From: an uncultured Collinsella sp.
GTDB taxonomy: Bacteria; Actinomycetota; Coriobacteriia; Coriobacteriales; Coriobacteriaceae
Reading direction: 5' to 3'
Assembly: GCA_900545665.1 (NCBI GenBank)
Contig: UQZU01000003.1
Span: 1-64,000 of the forward strand
Length of the DNA: 64,000 bases
The notes under the pieces: model-generated
The model's database searches: none
Told to the model about the DNA's origin: nothing
The model's input: the letters and a program-made list of their open reading frames with translations, nothing else
Position numbers and translations under genes: made by a program
Shown: positions 45,598 through 54,042 of the stretch, one piece after another
Position numbering within the stretch: position 1 is the stretch's first letter
Layout: each line of letters starts with the position of its first letter

Positions 45598-46514
45598 CTT
45601 TTGACCTGTACGACACCGTCGACTCTTTTATCGCCTATATCGCACGCGTTGAGGGGCTTTCTCCCAACACGGTGACGGCCTATGGCTCGAGACTGGAGCG
45701 CTTTGCTGCCTGGTGCGAGCGCGAGGATATTGATGCTTTCGCTGCCGACGTGCGCACCATTCGTCGCTATCTTGCTGAGCTTTCGCGTGAGCAGGTGGCT
45801 CCCCGAACGCTTGCGGCGCACCTGTCGGCTATCCGATCTCTCTATCGCTGGATGGCTGCCGAGGGGATTGTCGAGGGCGATGCGGTCTCGGCGATCGCGT
45901 CGCCCAAGCTGCCGCGTGACCTGCCGGGCGTCCTTACGACCCAGCAGGTCGAGGCGCTGCTCAAGACGCCTGATACCTCAACACCCGCGGGACTGCGCGA
46001 TGCGGCGATGCTCGAGTTGCTCTATGCCTCGGGTGCCCGCATCTCAGAGCTTGCGGCGCTCAATGTGGAATCCATCTCATGGTCAGAGCGCACGCTGCGC
46101 CTGTGGGGCAAGGGAAGCAAGGAGCGCATCGTTCCTCTGTATCGTCGTGCGCTCGATGTGACGCGTCTCTATATTGAAGAGGGGAGGCCGGAGTTGCTCG
46201 CTCGGGCAAAGCGCCGCGACCTCGCTACCGGGCCGCATCCGCTGCTTATATCGGCGCGCGGCAATCGCATGAGCGCCGCGATGCTCCGGCGGCGGTTCCA
46301 TACGCTGGCGACGCTCGCCGGCATTCCGGCTGACATCGCCCCGCATGCGATGCGCCATACCTTTGCGACCGACTTGCTCGAGGGCGGTGCGGACCTGCGC
46401 TCGGTTCAAGAGCTGCTAGGTCATGCGAGCCTGTCCACGACGCAGATCTACACGCATCTCACACCCGATCGGCTTAAGCGGGCTGTGGCTCAAGCCCATC
46501 CCCGCGGCGAATAG
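45594..46514 (+). CDS. Tyrosine recombinase XerC/XerD, probable ATA start
   Basis: Resolves chromosome dimers or acts as a site-specific recombinase. The catalytic set is complete: Arg in SGARISELAAL, Lys in GKGSKERIVPL, HAMRHTFATDLL (His and Arg), LLGHASLSTTQIYTH (His and Tyr). The core-binding domain needs DLYDTVDSFIAYIARVEGLSPNTV, whose codons lie upstream of the first in-frame ATG/GTG/TTG at 45672. ATA 45594 follows GGAGG by 9 bp and overlaps the trmFO stop as ATAG, giving 306 residues, the normal Xer length. CTG 45606 is an alternative. Whether it is XerC or XerD is not decided. Confidence 0.85.
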   Translation: MAFDLYDTVDSFIAYIARVEGLSPNTVTAYGSRLERFAAWCEREDIDAFAADVRTIRRYLAELSREQVAPRTLAAHLSAIRSLYRWMAAEGIVEGDAVSAIASPKLPRDLPGVLTTQQVEALLKTPDTSTPAGLRDAAMLELLYASGARISELAALNVESISWSERTLRLWGKGSKERIVPLYRRALDVTRLYIEEGRPELLARAKRRDLATGPHPLLISARGNRMSAAMLRRRFHTLATLAGIPADIAPHAMRHTFATDLLEGGADLRSVQELLGHASLSTTQIYTHLTPDRLKRAVAQAHPRGE

Positions 46515-46563
46515 TGGCTGGGACGTCCCGCGCCGCACTCAGGTGTGTGGTTTTGATTGCGGG

Positions 46564-46592
46564 TTGGCAGGAAGAGGCATTCCTGCTATCAT
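46564..46592 (+). promoter_or_regulatory. Promoter of rpsB-tsf
   Basis: TTGGCA and TATCAT spaced by 17 bp. It leaves a leader of about 135 nt before rpsB that includes short GC-rich complementary segments, so an S2 autoregulatory leader is possible. Confidence 0.7.
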
Positions 46593-46733
46593 TCATCAGG
46601 TTGCTTCACGGCAACATGTTTTTATCACGCACGCGCGGCTACTTCATACCGTGGTGCCCGGGCTTTGGTAGCACATGTCCGGGTTGGTTTTGGAGGATGA
46701 CCCCGCGCGGAGGCAAACCACAGGAGGTTTAAC

Positions 46734-47462
46734 ATGGCTACCAAGATTAATATCCGCACCCTGCTCGAGGCCGGCTGCCACTTCGGTCACCAGACCCGTC
46801 GCTGGAACCCCAAGATGAAGCCGTTCATCTTCGGTGAGCGCAACGGCATCTACATCCTCGACCTCAAGCAGACCATCCTCGACGCCGACCAGGCCTACAC
46901 CTTCGTCAAGAACGTCGCCAAGGGCGGCAACGTGCTGTTCGTCGGCACCAAGAAGCAGGCTCAGGAGGCCGTCAAGAACGCTGCTGAGCGCGCCAACATG
47001 CCTTACATCAACCAGCGTTGGCTCGGCGGTATGCTGACCAACTTCGTCACCATCCGCTCCCGCATCAACCGCATGGAGGAGCTCGAGGCCATGGTCGAGG
47101 ACGGCCGCATGGCTGTTCTGCCCAAGAAGGAGCAGGCTGTTCTCGGCAAGGAGCTCACTAAGCTCCAGACCAACCTCGGTGGCGCCCGCGACATGAAGGG
47201 TCTGCCCCAGGCTCTCTTCGTCATCGACACCAAGCGCGAGGAGAACGCCATCAAGGAGGCCCAGCGCCTGAACATCCCCGTCGTCGCCCTGATCGACACC
47301 AACTCCGATCCCGACGAGGTCGAGTACGGCATCCCCTGCAACGATGACGCTATCTCCGCTGTCACCCTTATGTGCGAGCTCATGGCTGACGCCTGCCTCG
47401 CTGGCTCCGGCAAGGAGCAGGTCTCCGAGGCCGAGATGGCCGCTGAGCCCAAGGCCGAGTAA
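46734..47462 (+). CDS. rpsB: 30S ribosomal protein S2
   Basis: A 242-residue protein with the S2 signature segments LLEAGCHFGHQTRRWNPKMK, IYILDLKQT, VGTKKQAQEAV, NQRWLGGMLTNF and FVIDTKREENAIKEAQRL. The terminal 12 residues are an Ala/Glu tail. AGGAGG precedes the ATG. Confidence 0.98.
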   Translation: MATKINIRTLLEAGCHFGHQTRRWNPKMKPFIFGERNGIYILDLKQTILDADQAYTFVKNVAKGGNVLFVGTKKQAQEAVKNAAERANMPYINQRWLGGMLTNFVTIRSRINRMEELEAMVEDGRMAVLPKKEQAVLGKELTKLQTNLGGARDMKGLPQALFVIDTKREENAIKEAQRLNIPVVALIDTNSDPDEVEYGIPCNDDAISAVTLMCELMADACLAGSGKEQVSEAEMAAEPKAE

Positions 47463-47507
47463 ATCAGTCTTAGTTAATTCTTTTTCATCTCTTTGAAAGG
47501 AACCACA

Positions 47508-48377
47508 ATGGCCCAGATTACCGCCGCTATGGTCAAGCAGCTCCGCGAGATGACCGACTCCCCGATGATGGAGTGCAAGAAGGCTCTCGTCGAGGCTGAC
47601 GGCGACATGGACGCCGCTGTCGACGTTCTGCGTAAGAACGGCCTTGCCAAGGCTGCCAAGAAGGCTGGCCGTGAGACCAACGAGGGCGCTGTCGCCGCGT
47701 TCGTCTCCGAGGATGGCAAGACCGGCGCTCTGCTCGAGCTCTCCTGCGAGACCGACTTCGTTGGCTCTAACGCCAAGTTCACCGGCTTTGCTTCCAAGGT
47801 CGCTGAGGTTGTCGCCACCACCGAGCCGGCCGATGTCGATGCTCTGCTCGAGAAGCCGATGGGCGAGGAGACCGTTTCCTCCGAGCTCACCGAGATGATT
47901 CACATCATGGGCGAGAACATGAAGATCTCCCGCTTCGCTGCCCGCAAGGCTGAGAACGGCGCGCTCGCTTCTTACATCCACATGGGTGGTAAGATCGGCG
48001 TCCTCGTCGAGTTTGCCTTCGAGAAGGCTGAGACCGCTCAGGCTGAATCCTTCAAGACCTTCGCTCACGACGTTGCCCTTCAGGTTGCCGCCGTCGCCCC
48101 GATCTGCGCTACCCGCGATCAGGTTCCGGCCGAGACCGTCGAGCACGAGAAGCAGATCTACATGGCTCAGGCTGCCGAGTCCGGTAAGCCCGAGGCTATC
48201 CAGGAGAAGATGGCTGTCGGCCGTCTGGAGAAGTTCTACAAGAAGTCCGTGCTCACCGAGCAGGAGTTCATCAAGGACAGCTCCCTCACCATCAAGAAGT
48301 ACGCTGAGCAGGTCTCCAAGGAGCTCGGCGACACCATTACCGTCGTTGCCTTTGACCGTCTGGTCCGTGGCGAGTAA
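47508..48377 (+). CDS. tsf: Elongation factor Ts
   Basis: The nucleotide exchange factor for EF-Tu. 289 residues, with the N-terminal UBA-like segment (MVKQLREMTDSPMMECKKAL), KAAKKAGRETNEG and the core ELSCETDFVGSN. The coiled-coil region near the C-terminus is present. ATG 47508 is used as the family start; AAAGGA is upstream. Confidence 0.98.
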   Translation: MAQITAAMVKQLREMTDSPMMECKKALVEADGDMDAAVDVLRKNGLAKAAKKAGRETNEGAVAAFVSEDGKTGALLELSCETDFVGSNAKFTGFASKVAEVVATTEPADVDALLEKPMGEETVSSELTEMIHIMGENMKISRFAARKAENGALASYIHMGGKIGVLVEFAFEKAETAQAESFKTFAHDVALQVAAVAPICATRDQVPAETVEHEKQIYMAQAAESGKPEAIQEKMAVGRLEKFYKKSVLTEQEFIKDSSLTIKKYAEQVSKELGDTITVVAFDRLVRGE

Positions 48378-48400
48378 ATAAGCTCTTGTAGCTGGTAATG

Positions 48401-48435
48401 AGCAGGCTGTGGGTTTTACTCACAGCCTGCTTTTT
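48401..48435 (+). terminator. Terminator after tsf
   Basis: AGCAGGCTGTG pairs with CACAGCCTGCT around GGTTTTACT, then a T-run. It divides rpsB-tsf from pyrH-frr. Confidence 0.92.
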
Positions 48436-48495
48436 CATGGCTCTTCTTAGAGCCTTTGATAGAATGTTGAGAGTTCAATCTAAAGGAGGATCGCT

Positions 48496-49218
48496 TTGTC
48501 CGACATCCGATATAAACGCGTGCTTCTTAAGCTTTCCGGCGAAGCGCTGATGGGCGACGGCCAATATGGCATCGACCCCAAGGTTACCGACCATCTTGCT
48601 AAGCAGGTCAAGGAGCTGCTCGCCGTTGGCCATGAGGTCGGCGTCGTTGTCGGCGGCGGCAATATTTTCCGCGGCATGGCAGGCGCTGCCGGTGGCATGG
48701 AGCGTGCTCAGGCCGACTACATGGGCATGCTGGCAACCGTTATGAACGCGCTCGCCCTGCAGGATGCCTTCGATCATAACGATGTTCCCTGCCGCGTGAT
48801 GAGCGCTATCCAGATGAACGAGATCTGCGAGCCCTATATTCGCCGTCGCGCCATCAACCACCTTTCCAAGGGCAACGTCGTTATTTTTGCCGCTGGTTCG
48901 GGCAATCCGTACTTTACGACCGACACCGCCGCGGCTCTTCGTGCGTGTGAGATCGGCGCCGAGATTCTGATTAAAGCCACCAAGGTTGACGGCATCTACG
49001 ATAAGGATCCCGTCAAGTGCGCTGATGCCGTCCGTTTTGACAAGATTACCTATCACGAGGTTCTCGTCCGCGGTCTGCAGGTTATGGATTCCACGGCTAC
49101 GGCACTGTGCCAGGACAACCGTATGCCGATTTTGGTCCTCAACATCGATGGCGAGGACACCGTCAAGCGCGCGCTTTCGGGTGAGCCCGTCGGCACGCTC
49201 GTCTATCAGGAGGATTAA
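48496..49218 (+). CDS. pyrH: UMP kinase
   Basis: Phosphorylates UMP to UDP. The 240-residue amino-acid-kinase-fold protein contains KLSGEALMG, VVGGGNIFRG, TDTAAALRACEIGAEILIKATKVDGIYDKDP (ending in the VDGIYDKDP motif) and DSTATALC. TTG start with AAAGGAGGA upstream. UMP kinases of this type are hexamers inhibited by UTP and usually activated by GTP. Confidence 0.96.
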   Translation: MSDIRYKRVLLKLSGEALMGDGQYGIDPKVTDHLAKQVKELLAVGHEVGVVVGGGNIFRGMAGAAGGMERAQADYMGMLATVMNALALQDAFDHNDVPCRVMSAIQMNEICEPYIRRRAINHLSKGNVVIFAAGSGNPYFTTDTAAALRACEIGAEILIKATKVDGIYDKDPVKCADAVRFDKITYHEVLVRGLQVMDSTATALCQDNRMPILVLNIDGEDTVKRALSGEPVGTLVYQED

Positions 49219-49220
49219 GC

Positions 49221-49757
49221 ATGGCAGAGAACATCACCGCCCACATGGACAAGTCGCTCGAGTCCCTCAAGCATAACTTCTCCAAGGTTCGTACCGGCCG
49301 CGCCAATGCCAACATTCTGTCCGACATCACCGTCGATTATTACGGTGTTCCCACGCCGGTCACGCAGGTTGCCGCCGTCAAGACCCCCGAGGCCCACATG
49401 CTGCTCATTGAGCCGTGGGACAAGGCACTCATCAACGCTATCGTCAAGGCCATCGGCGCTTCCGATCTGGGTATTACCCCCAACTCCGATGGCACCGTCG
49501 TTCGTCTGCCGTTCCCGGCTCCCACCGAGGAGCGCCGTCGCGAGCTCGTCAAGGAGTGCCGCGAGTACGCCGAGCAGGCCAAGGTGTCTATCCGTAACAT
49601 CCGTCGCGACTTCAACAACAAGCTCGAGCGCGATGAGGAGCTCACCGAGGACGATGTCCGTCGCGAGCAGGCTAAGGTCCAGAAGCACACCGATGAGTAT
49701 GTCGCCAAGGTCGAGGAGCTTCTGAAGGAAAAAGAAGCCGAGGTCATGGAGATCTAA
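49221..49757 (+). CDS. frr: Ribosome recycling factor
   Basis: Splits post-termination ribosomes with EF-G. 178 residues, near the usual 185. The helical domain carries FSKVRTGRANANIL, PFPAPTEERRRELVK and KVSIRNIRRDFNNKLE. Two bases after pyrH. Confidence 0.97.
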   Translation: MAENITAHMDKSLESLKHNFSKVRTGRANANILSDITVDYYGVPTPVTQVAAVKTPEAHMLLIEPWDKALINAIVKAIGASDLGITPNSDGTVVRLPFPAPTEERRRELVKECREYAEQAKVSIRNIRRDFNNKLERDEELTEDDVRREQAKVQKHTDEYVAKVEELLKEKEAEVMEI

Positions 49758-49758
49758 G

Positions 49759-50553
49759 GTGCAATACGACGAGCATAAACTGGTCGAGTACTTTGCCGAC
49801 GCCCCTGCGGGCGTCGGTTTTTCCGACCTTGACCTCAATAACATTCCGCACCATATCTCGTGCATCATGGACGGCAACGGTCGTTGGGCCACGTCGCGCG
49901 GTCTTGCACGCACTGAGGGCCACAAGGCGGGTATCGTCTCGCTGCGCGAGATCATTACCGCCTGCGTGCGCCTGGGCGTCGACGTGCTTTCGGCCTATGC
50001 GTTTTCTACCGAAAACTGGAACCGCCCGCAGCATGAGGTCAACGTCTTGATGCACCTGTTTGCCAAGACGTTCATCGACGAGTTGCCGCTTCTGAAGCGC
50101 GAAAACGTGCGCGTTGTCTTTTTGGGTGATATTTCCGCGCTGCCCAAGAAGACCCGCGACGTTTTTGAACGCGGTCTTGCCGAGTGCGCCGATCACACCG
50201 GTATGACGCTGGCGCTTGCCGTCAACTACGGCGCGCGTGCCGAGATTACTCGCGCTGTCCGTCAGATCGCACTCGACGTTGCCGCCGGTAAGATCGACCC
50301 TGCCGCAATTGATGACGACATGGTGGCTTCTCACCTCTATACCGCCGGTCTTCCCGATCCTGAGCTTGTGATTCGCACCTCTGGTGAGCTGCGCCTTTCG
50401 AACTATCTGCTGTGGCAGGTGGCTTATTCCGAGTTCTACGTCACCGATACCTATTGGCCCGACTTTGATCGTTGGGGCCTTGTCGACGCCATTTTGGCCT
50501 ATCAGGGCCGTGACCGTAGGTTTGGTGGACTGAGCAAGACCGAGGAGGCTTAA
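49759..50553 (+). CDS. uppS: Undecaprenyl diphosphate synthase
   Basis: Condenses isopentenyl diphosphate units to the C55 lipid carrier for peptidoglycan. A 264-residue cis-prenyltransferase with ISCIMDGNGRWATSRG (catalytic Asp), LSAYAFSTENWNRP, DPELVIRTSGELRLSNYLLWQ and YSEFYVTDTYWPDF. GTG start one base after frr. The N-terminal 30 residues are extra. Confidence 0.96.
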   Translation: MQYDEHKLVEYFADAPAGVGFSDLDLNNIPHHISCIMDGNGRWATSRGLARTEGHKAGIVSLREIITACVRLGVDVLSAYAFSTENWNRPQHEVNVLMHLFAKTFIDELPLLKRENVRVVFLGDISALPKKTRDVFERGLAECADHTGMTLALAVNYGARAEITRAVRQIALDVAAGKIDPAAIDDDMVASHLYTAGLPDPELVIRTSGELRLSNYLLWQVAYSEFYVTDTYWPDFDRWGLVDAILAYQGRDRRFGGLSKTEEA

Positions 50554-50555
50554 TC

Positions 50556-51455
50556 GTGTCCGATCGTCCCAAGGCATCTTCTCCCAAGACGCCTGCGCGC
50601 AAAGCTGCCACTGCGGGGGCGCCTGCAGCGAAGAGCGGCACCGGTTCGTGGCTGGCGGGCTTTATTACCCGTGCCGCTGCCGGTATCGTCTACGCCGTTG
50701 TCTTTATCCTGTGCTTGGTTTTGGGTATTGTGCCCACGGCCATCTTTGTTTCTGTCATGAGCGGTCTGTGCTGCTATGAGTTTTTCCGTATGACAAGGCT
50801 CGATGGCAAGATGGCTAACGAGCGCATGGGTATCGCTGCCGCCGTACTCTTTCCGCTGTCGGCGTTGGGCGATTCGATGCTGCTGAATGCCCTGCTTTTT
50901 GCCCTGATGCTCGCTGTGGGCATTTGGTATGTCTGGTCGCCGCGTACCCGCATCTCTGATGTGGCCGTGACGCTCATGGGTCCCATCTACACTGGCTTTA
51001 TGCTGTCGGCTATCGTGCTGCTGCGCGATGCCGTGCCCGGTTTTGCCGGCGCCCTGCTTTCAGTGGGCGTTTGCGCGTCCCTTTGGGTCTCCGATTCGTT
51101 TGCCTACATTGTGGGCAGCCGTATCGGCAAGCACAAGATGGTTCCCAAGATCTCTCCCAAAAAGAGCTGGGAGGGGTTTGTCGGCGGCATCCTGGGCTCG
51201 GTTTTGATTTGGCTCATTCTGTGGGCGACGCACTTCTACAAGCTCAGCCTGCCCTATGCGCTGCTGTGCGGCGTGGTCGTGTCCATTTTGGGCGTTATCG
51301 GCGACCTTATCGAGTCGCGCATCAAGCGTGGCGTGGGCGTCAAGGATTCCGGCAACCTTATCCCGGGCCATGGCGGCATGCTCGACCGTAGCGACTCGCT
51401 TATCTTTGGCTGCATTACCGCTCAGCTGCTTTTGATGATCGGAGGCGTGCTGTAA
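50556..51455 (+). CDS. cdsA: Phosphatidate cytidylyltransferase
   Basis: Makes CDP-diacylglycerol for phospholipids. A 299-residue membrane protein with eight or so helices after a 35-residue Lys/Pro/Ala-rich cytoplasmic start. The signature region is SDSFAYIVGSRIGKHKMVPKISPKKSWEG, with KDSGNLIPGHGGMLDRSDSL near the end. GTG start, with GAGGAGG upstream; overlaps dxr by one base. Confidence 0.95.
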   Translation: MSDRPKASSPKTPARKAATAGAPAAKSGTGSWLAGFITRAAAGIVYAVVFILCLVLGIVPTAIFVSVMSGLCCYEFFRMTRLDGKMANERMGIAAAVLFPLSALGDSMLLNALLFALMLAVGIWYVWSPRTRISDVAVTLMGPIYTGFMLSAIVLLRDAVPGFAGALLSVGVCASLWVSDSFAYIVGSRIGKHKMVPKISPKKSWEGFVGGILGSVLIWLILWATHFYKLSLPYALLCGVVVSILGVIGDLIESRIKRGVGVKDSGNLIPGHGGMLDRSDSLIFGCITAQLLLMIGGVL

Positions 51456-52642
51456 TGTCATTCCAGACGACGTATGGCCCCGATGGACGCCTTCGCGTTG
51501 CCATTCTGGGCTGCACGGGCTCTATCGGCACCCAGGCGCTCGATGTGTGCCGCCAGCATGCCGATCGCCTGCAGGTGACGGCGCTGTCCGTTAACTCCAG
51601 TACCTCCGAGCTCGTTGCCGCTGCCCGCGAGTTCTCGGTTCCGGCGGTTGCCGTGGCCGATGTCGCTCATGGCGATGACGCCGTGCTGCAGGAGTTGCCC
51701 GAGGGAACGAAGCTCGGCGTTGGCGCGCAGGCGGTTTGCGAGCTCGCGCGTCGCGACGATATCGACTGCGTGCTCGTCGCTATTGTGGGCGCCGCCGGTC
51801 TCGAGGTGAGCCATGCGGCCTTGACCTCGAATAAGCGTCTTGCCCTTGCCAACAAGGAGTCCCTCGTCGTCGGCGGCGACTTGCTTATGCCGTTGGCGCA
51901 ACCGGGCCAGCTTATTCCAGTCGACTCTGAGCACTCCGCCATCTACCAGTGCTATCTGGGGGAGAACCCACGCGAGGCTCATTGTATTTGGCTCACCTGC
52001 TCGGGCGGTCCGTTCTTTGGCCGCACCCGCGACGAGCTCGACCGCGTGACGCGTGCCGATGCCCTCGCACATCCCACGTGGGCCATGGGTGCCAAGATCA
52101 CCATCGACTCCGCCACCCTCATGAACAAGGGCCTGGAACGCATTGAGGCCATGCATCTGTTTAACTGCGACCTCGATTTCATTAACGTGGTCGTGCAGCG
52201 TCAGTCCAAGATTCACTCTATGGTCGAGTTCGCCGACGGCTCCGTGATGGCGCATCTCGGTGCTTCCGACATGCGTATTCCCATCCAGTTCGCGTTCTCG
52301 TATCCCGAGCGTTGGGATACCCCGGCGCCTCGTATCGATTTCCGCGAGCTGGGGCAGCTCACGTTTGATGCTGCCGACATGGATACCTTCCGCTGTCTGG
52401 CACTGGCCGAACGTGCCGGCAAGACGGGTGGCACCATGCCGTGCGTGCTCAATGCCGCCAACGAGGTCGCCGTCGATGCCTTCCTGAACGATGGCTGCAG
52501 CTTTACCGATATCGATCGCATTGTGGAATCCTGCATGGATTCCCACGATATGCAGGCGGTCGATTCGTTTGAGCAGCTTCGCGACATCGATGCATGGGCG
52601 CGTGAAAAGGCTGCGCAGGTGCTCGCCGCAACCCGTTCCTAA
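51455..52642 (+). CDS. dxr: 1-deoxy-D-xylulose 5-phosphate reductoisomerase
   Basis: The second MEP step, making 2-C-methylerythritol 4-phosphate with NADPH. 395 residues. Motifs: ILGCTGSIGTQALDV, LANKESLVVGGD, PVDSEHSAIYQCY, CSGGPFFG, HPTWAMGAKITIDSATLMNKGLE, and the metal-binding DSEHSAI. It feeds isoprenoid units to uppS upstream. Confidence 0.97.
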   Translation: MSFQTTYGPDGRLRVAILGCTGSIGTQALDVCRQHADRLQVTALSVNSSTSELVAAAREFSVPAVAVADVAHGDDAVLQELPEGTKLGVGAQAVCELARRDDIDCVLVAIVGAAGLEVSHAALTSNKRLALANKESLVVGGDLLMPLAQPGQLIPVDSEHSAIYQCYLGENPREAHCIWLTCSGGPFFGRTRDELDRVTRADALAHPTWAMGAKITIDSATLMNKGLERIEAMHLFNCDLDFINVVVQRQSKIHSMVEFADGSVMAHLGASDMRIPIQFAFSYPERWDTPAPRIDFRELGQLTFDAADMDTFRCLALAERAGKTGGTMPCVLNAANEVAVDAFLNDGCSFTDIDRIVESCMDSHDMQAVDSFEQLRDIDAWAREKAAQVLAATRS

Positions 52643-52667
52643 CCCATAAGGATTGCTTTTTCGTTTT

Positions 52668-54029
52668 ATGGATACTGTTCTGAGCGTTCTCTCATCGGTC
52701 TTTTGGGGCCTGCTGATGCTTTCCGTCCTTGTGTTTTTGCACGAGGGCGGCCACTTTTTGGCGGCGCGTGCCTGCGGCGTCCGCGTGACCGAGTTCTTTT
52801 TGGGCCTGCCGTGTCGCTTTGACATCCATTACACGTCACGTCGCATTGGAACCAAGTTTGGCGTGACCCCGCTGCTGCTGGGTGGCTACGCTGCCATCTG
52901 CGGTATGGATCCGACCGACGTCTCGTGCGCCGATCGCGTGCTCGCGGCTATCTATCGTCATGGTCGCGTGACCGTGGCCGACCTTGCCGCCGAGCTCGAG
53001 CTATCCGAGGAGGTTGTGCTCGAGGCATGCGCCTTGCTCTTGGGTTGGGGCTCTATCGCGCCTTGGTATGAGGAAGGGGAGAAGCCCTCGCCGAGCTACT
53101 ATCCCGCCAAGTATCAGACGCTGCCACGAGATGCGGCGGGTTACACCACCTTTGACGGCCGCCGTTTCGATCGAGAGCATGCGACTACCGAGGGCGATGT
53201 GTGGGAGCTGCCGTGCGGCGAAGCCGAGTTCCTTGCGCAAGAGCGTTCGCATACCTATCTGGGCCAGGGTTTTCTCAAGCGCGCCTTTATGCTGCTCGCG
53301 GGCATTCTCGTCAATATCCTGACGGGCTTTTTGCTGCTTATGAGCATCTACTCTATTGCGGGTGTCACCGTGCCGATGGATACCAACGTGATCGGTCAGG
53401 TTGACGAGAGGTCTATTGCCGCCAAGGCGGGTATCGAGGGCGGCGACGCGATCCTTTCGGTTGACGGAGTATCGTGCTCTACCTGGATGGACGTTTACGA
53501 TGCCATCGGCAAGGCCGCCGGTAAGGACGATATCGCCATCGAGTACGAGCGCGACGGCAAGCAGCATTCGACCTCGGTTGCGCTCAAAGAGGACGAGCGC
53601 CTAGGTGTGTATGCCTCTACGCAGGTGGTCCGTTTAGACCCCATCACGTCGGCTCGGCTTTCGTTCTCCTATGTCGTGCAGACAGCGGAGGGCGTGATGC
53701 GCCTGCTCCAGCCGCAGCATACGATGGAGATTCTCGATCAGTCTTCTTCGATCGTGGGCATTAGCGTTATGTCCTCACAGGCTGCTGCTGCCGGCCCTGC
53801 CACGTTCCTTTCGTTTGCCGCCCTCATTTCGTTCTCGCTTGGCTTTATGAACCTGCTGCCCATCCCACCACTCGATGGCGGCAAGCTGGTCATCGAGATC
53901 ATTCAAAAGATTGCTGGCCGCGAGCTTCCGCTCAAGGTCCAGACGATTGTGAGCTATGTGGGCATCGCGCTCTTTGCGCTGCTGTTTGTCTATATGCTTC
54001 GTTCCGACGTCCTTCGATTTATCCTGTAG
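52668..54029 (+). CDS. rseP: Site-2 protease RseP-type, with an inserted winged-helix-like domain
   Basis: An intramembrane zinc metalloprotease. The first helix holds HEGGH (residues 25-29), and the C-terminal LLPIPPLDGGKL has the zinc-binding Asp. A PDZ domain lies at about 240-320 (GQVDERSIAAKAGIEGGDAILSVDG). Between FGVTPLLLGGY and GFLKRAFMLLAGILVNI, where 20-30 residues are usual, there are about 120. They include DRVLAAIYRHGRVTVADLAAELELSEEVVLEACALL, which has the pattern of a winged helix. Start is uncertain: ATG 52668 lacks a close RBS, and TTG 52653 is alternative. Confidence 0.9.
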   Translation: MDTVLSVLSSVFWGLLMLSVLVFLHEGGHFLAARACGVRVTEFFLGLPCRFDIHYTSRRIGTKFGVTPLLLGGYAAICGMDPTDVSCADRVLAAIYRHGRVTVADLAAELELSEEVVLEACALLLGWGSIAPWYEEGEKPSPSYYPAKYQTLPRDAAGYTTFDGRRFDREHATTEGDVWELPCGEAEFLAQERSHTYLGQGFLKRAFMLLAGILVNILTGFLLLMSIYSIAGVTVPMDTNVIGQVDERSIAAKAGIEGGDAILSVDGVSCSTWMDVYDAIGKAAGKDDIAIEYERDGKQHSTSVALKEDERLGVYASTQVVRLDPITSARLSFSYVVQTAEGVMRLLQPQHTMEILDQSSSIVGISVMSSQAAAAGPATFLSFAALISFSLGFMNLLPIPPLDGGKLVIEIIQKIAGRELPLKVQTIVSYVGIALFALLFVYMLRSDVLRFIL

Positions 54030-54042
54030 GGGAGTGTTTGGA

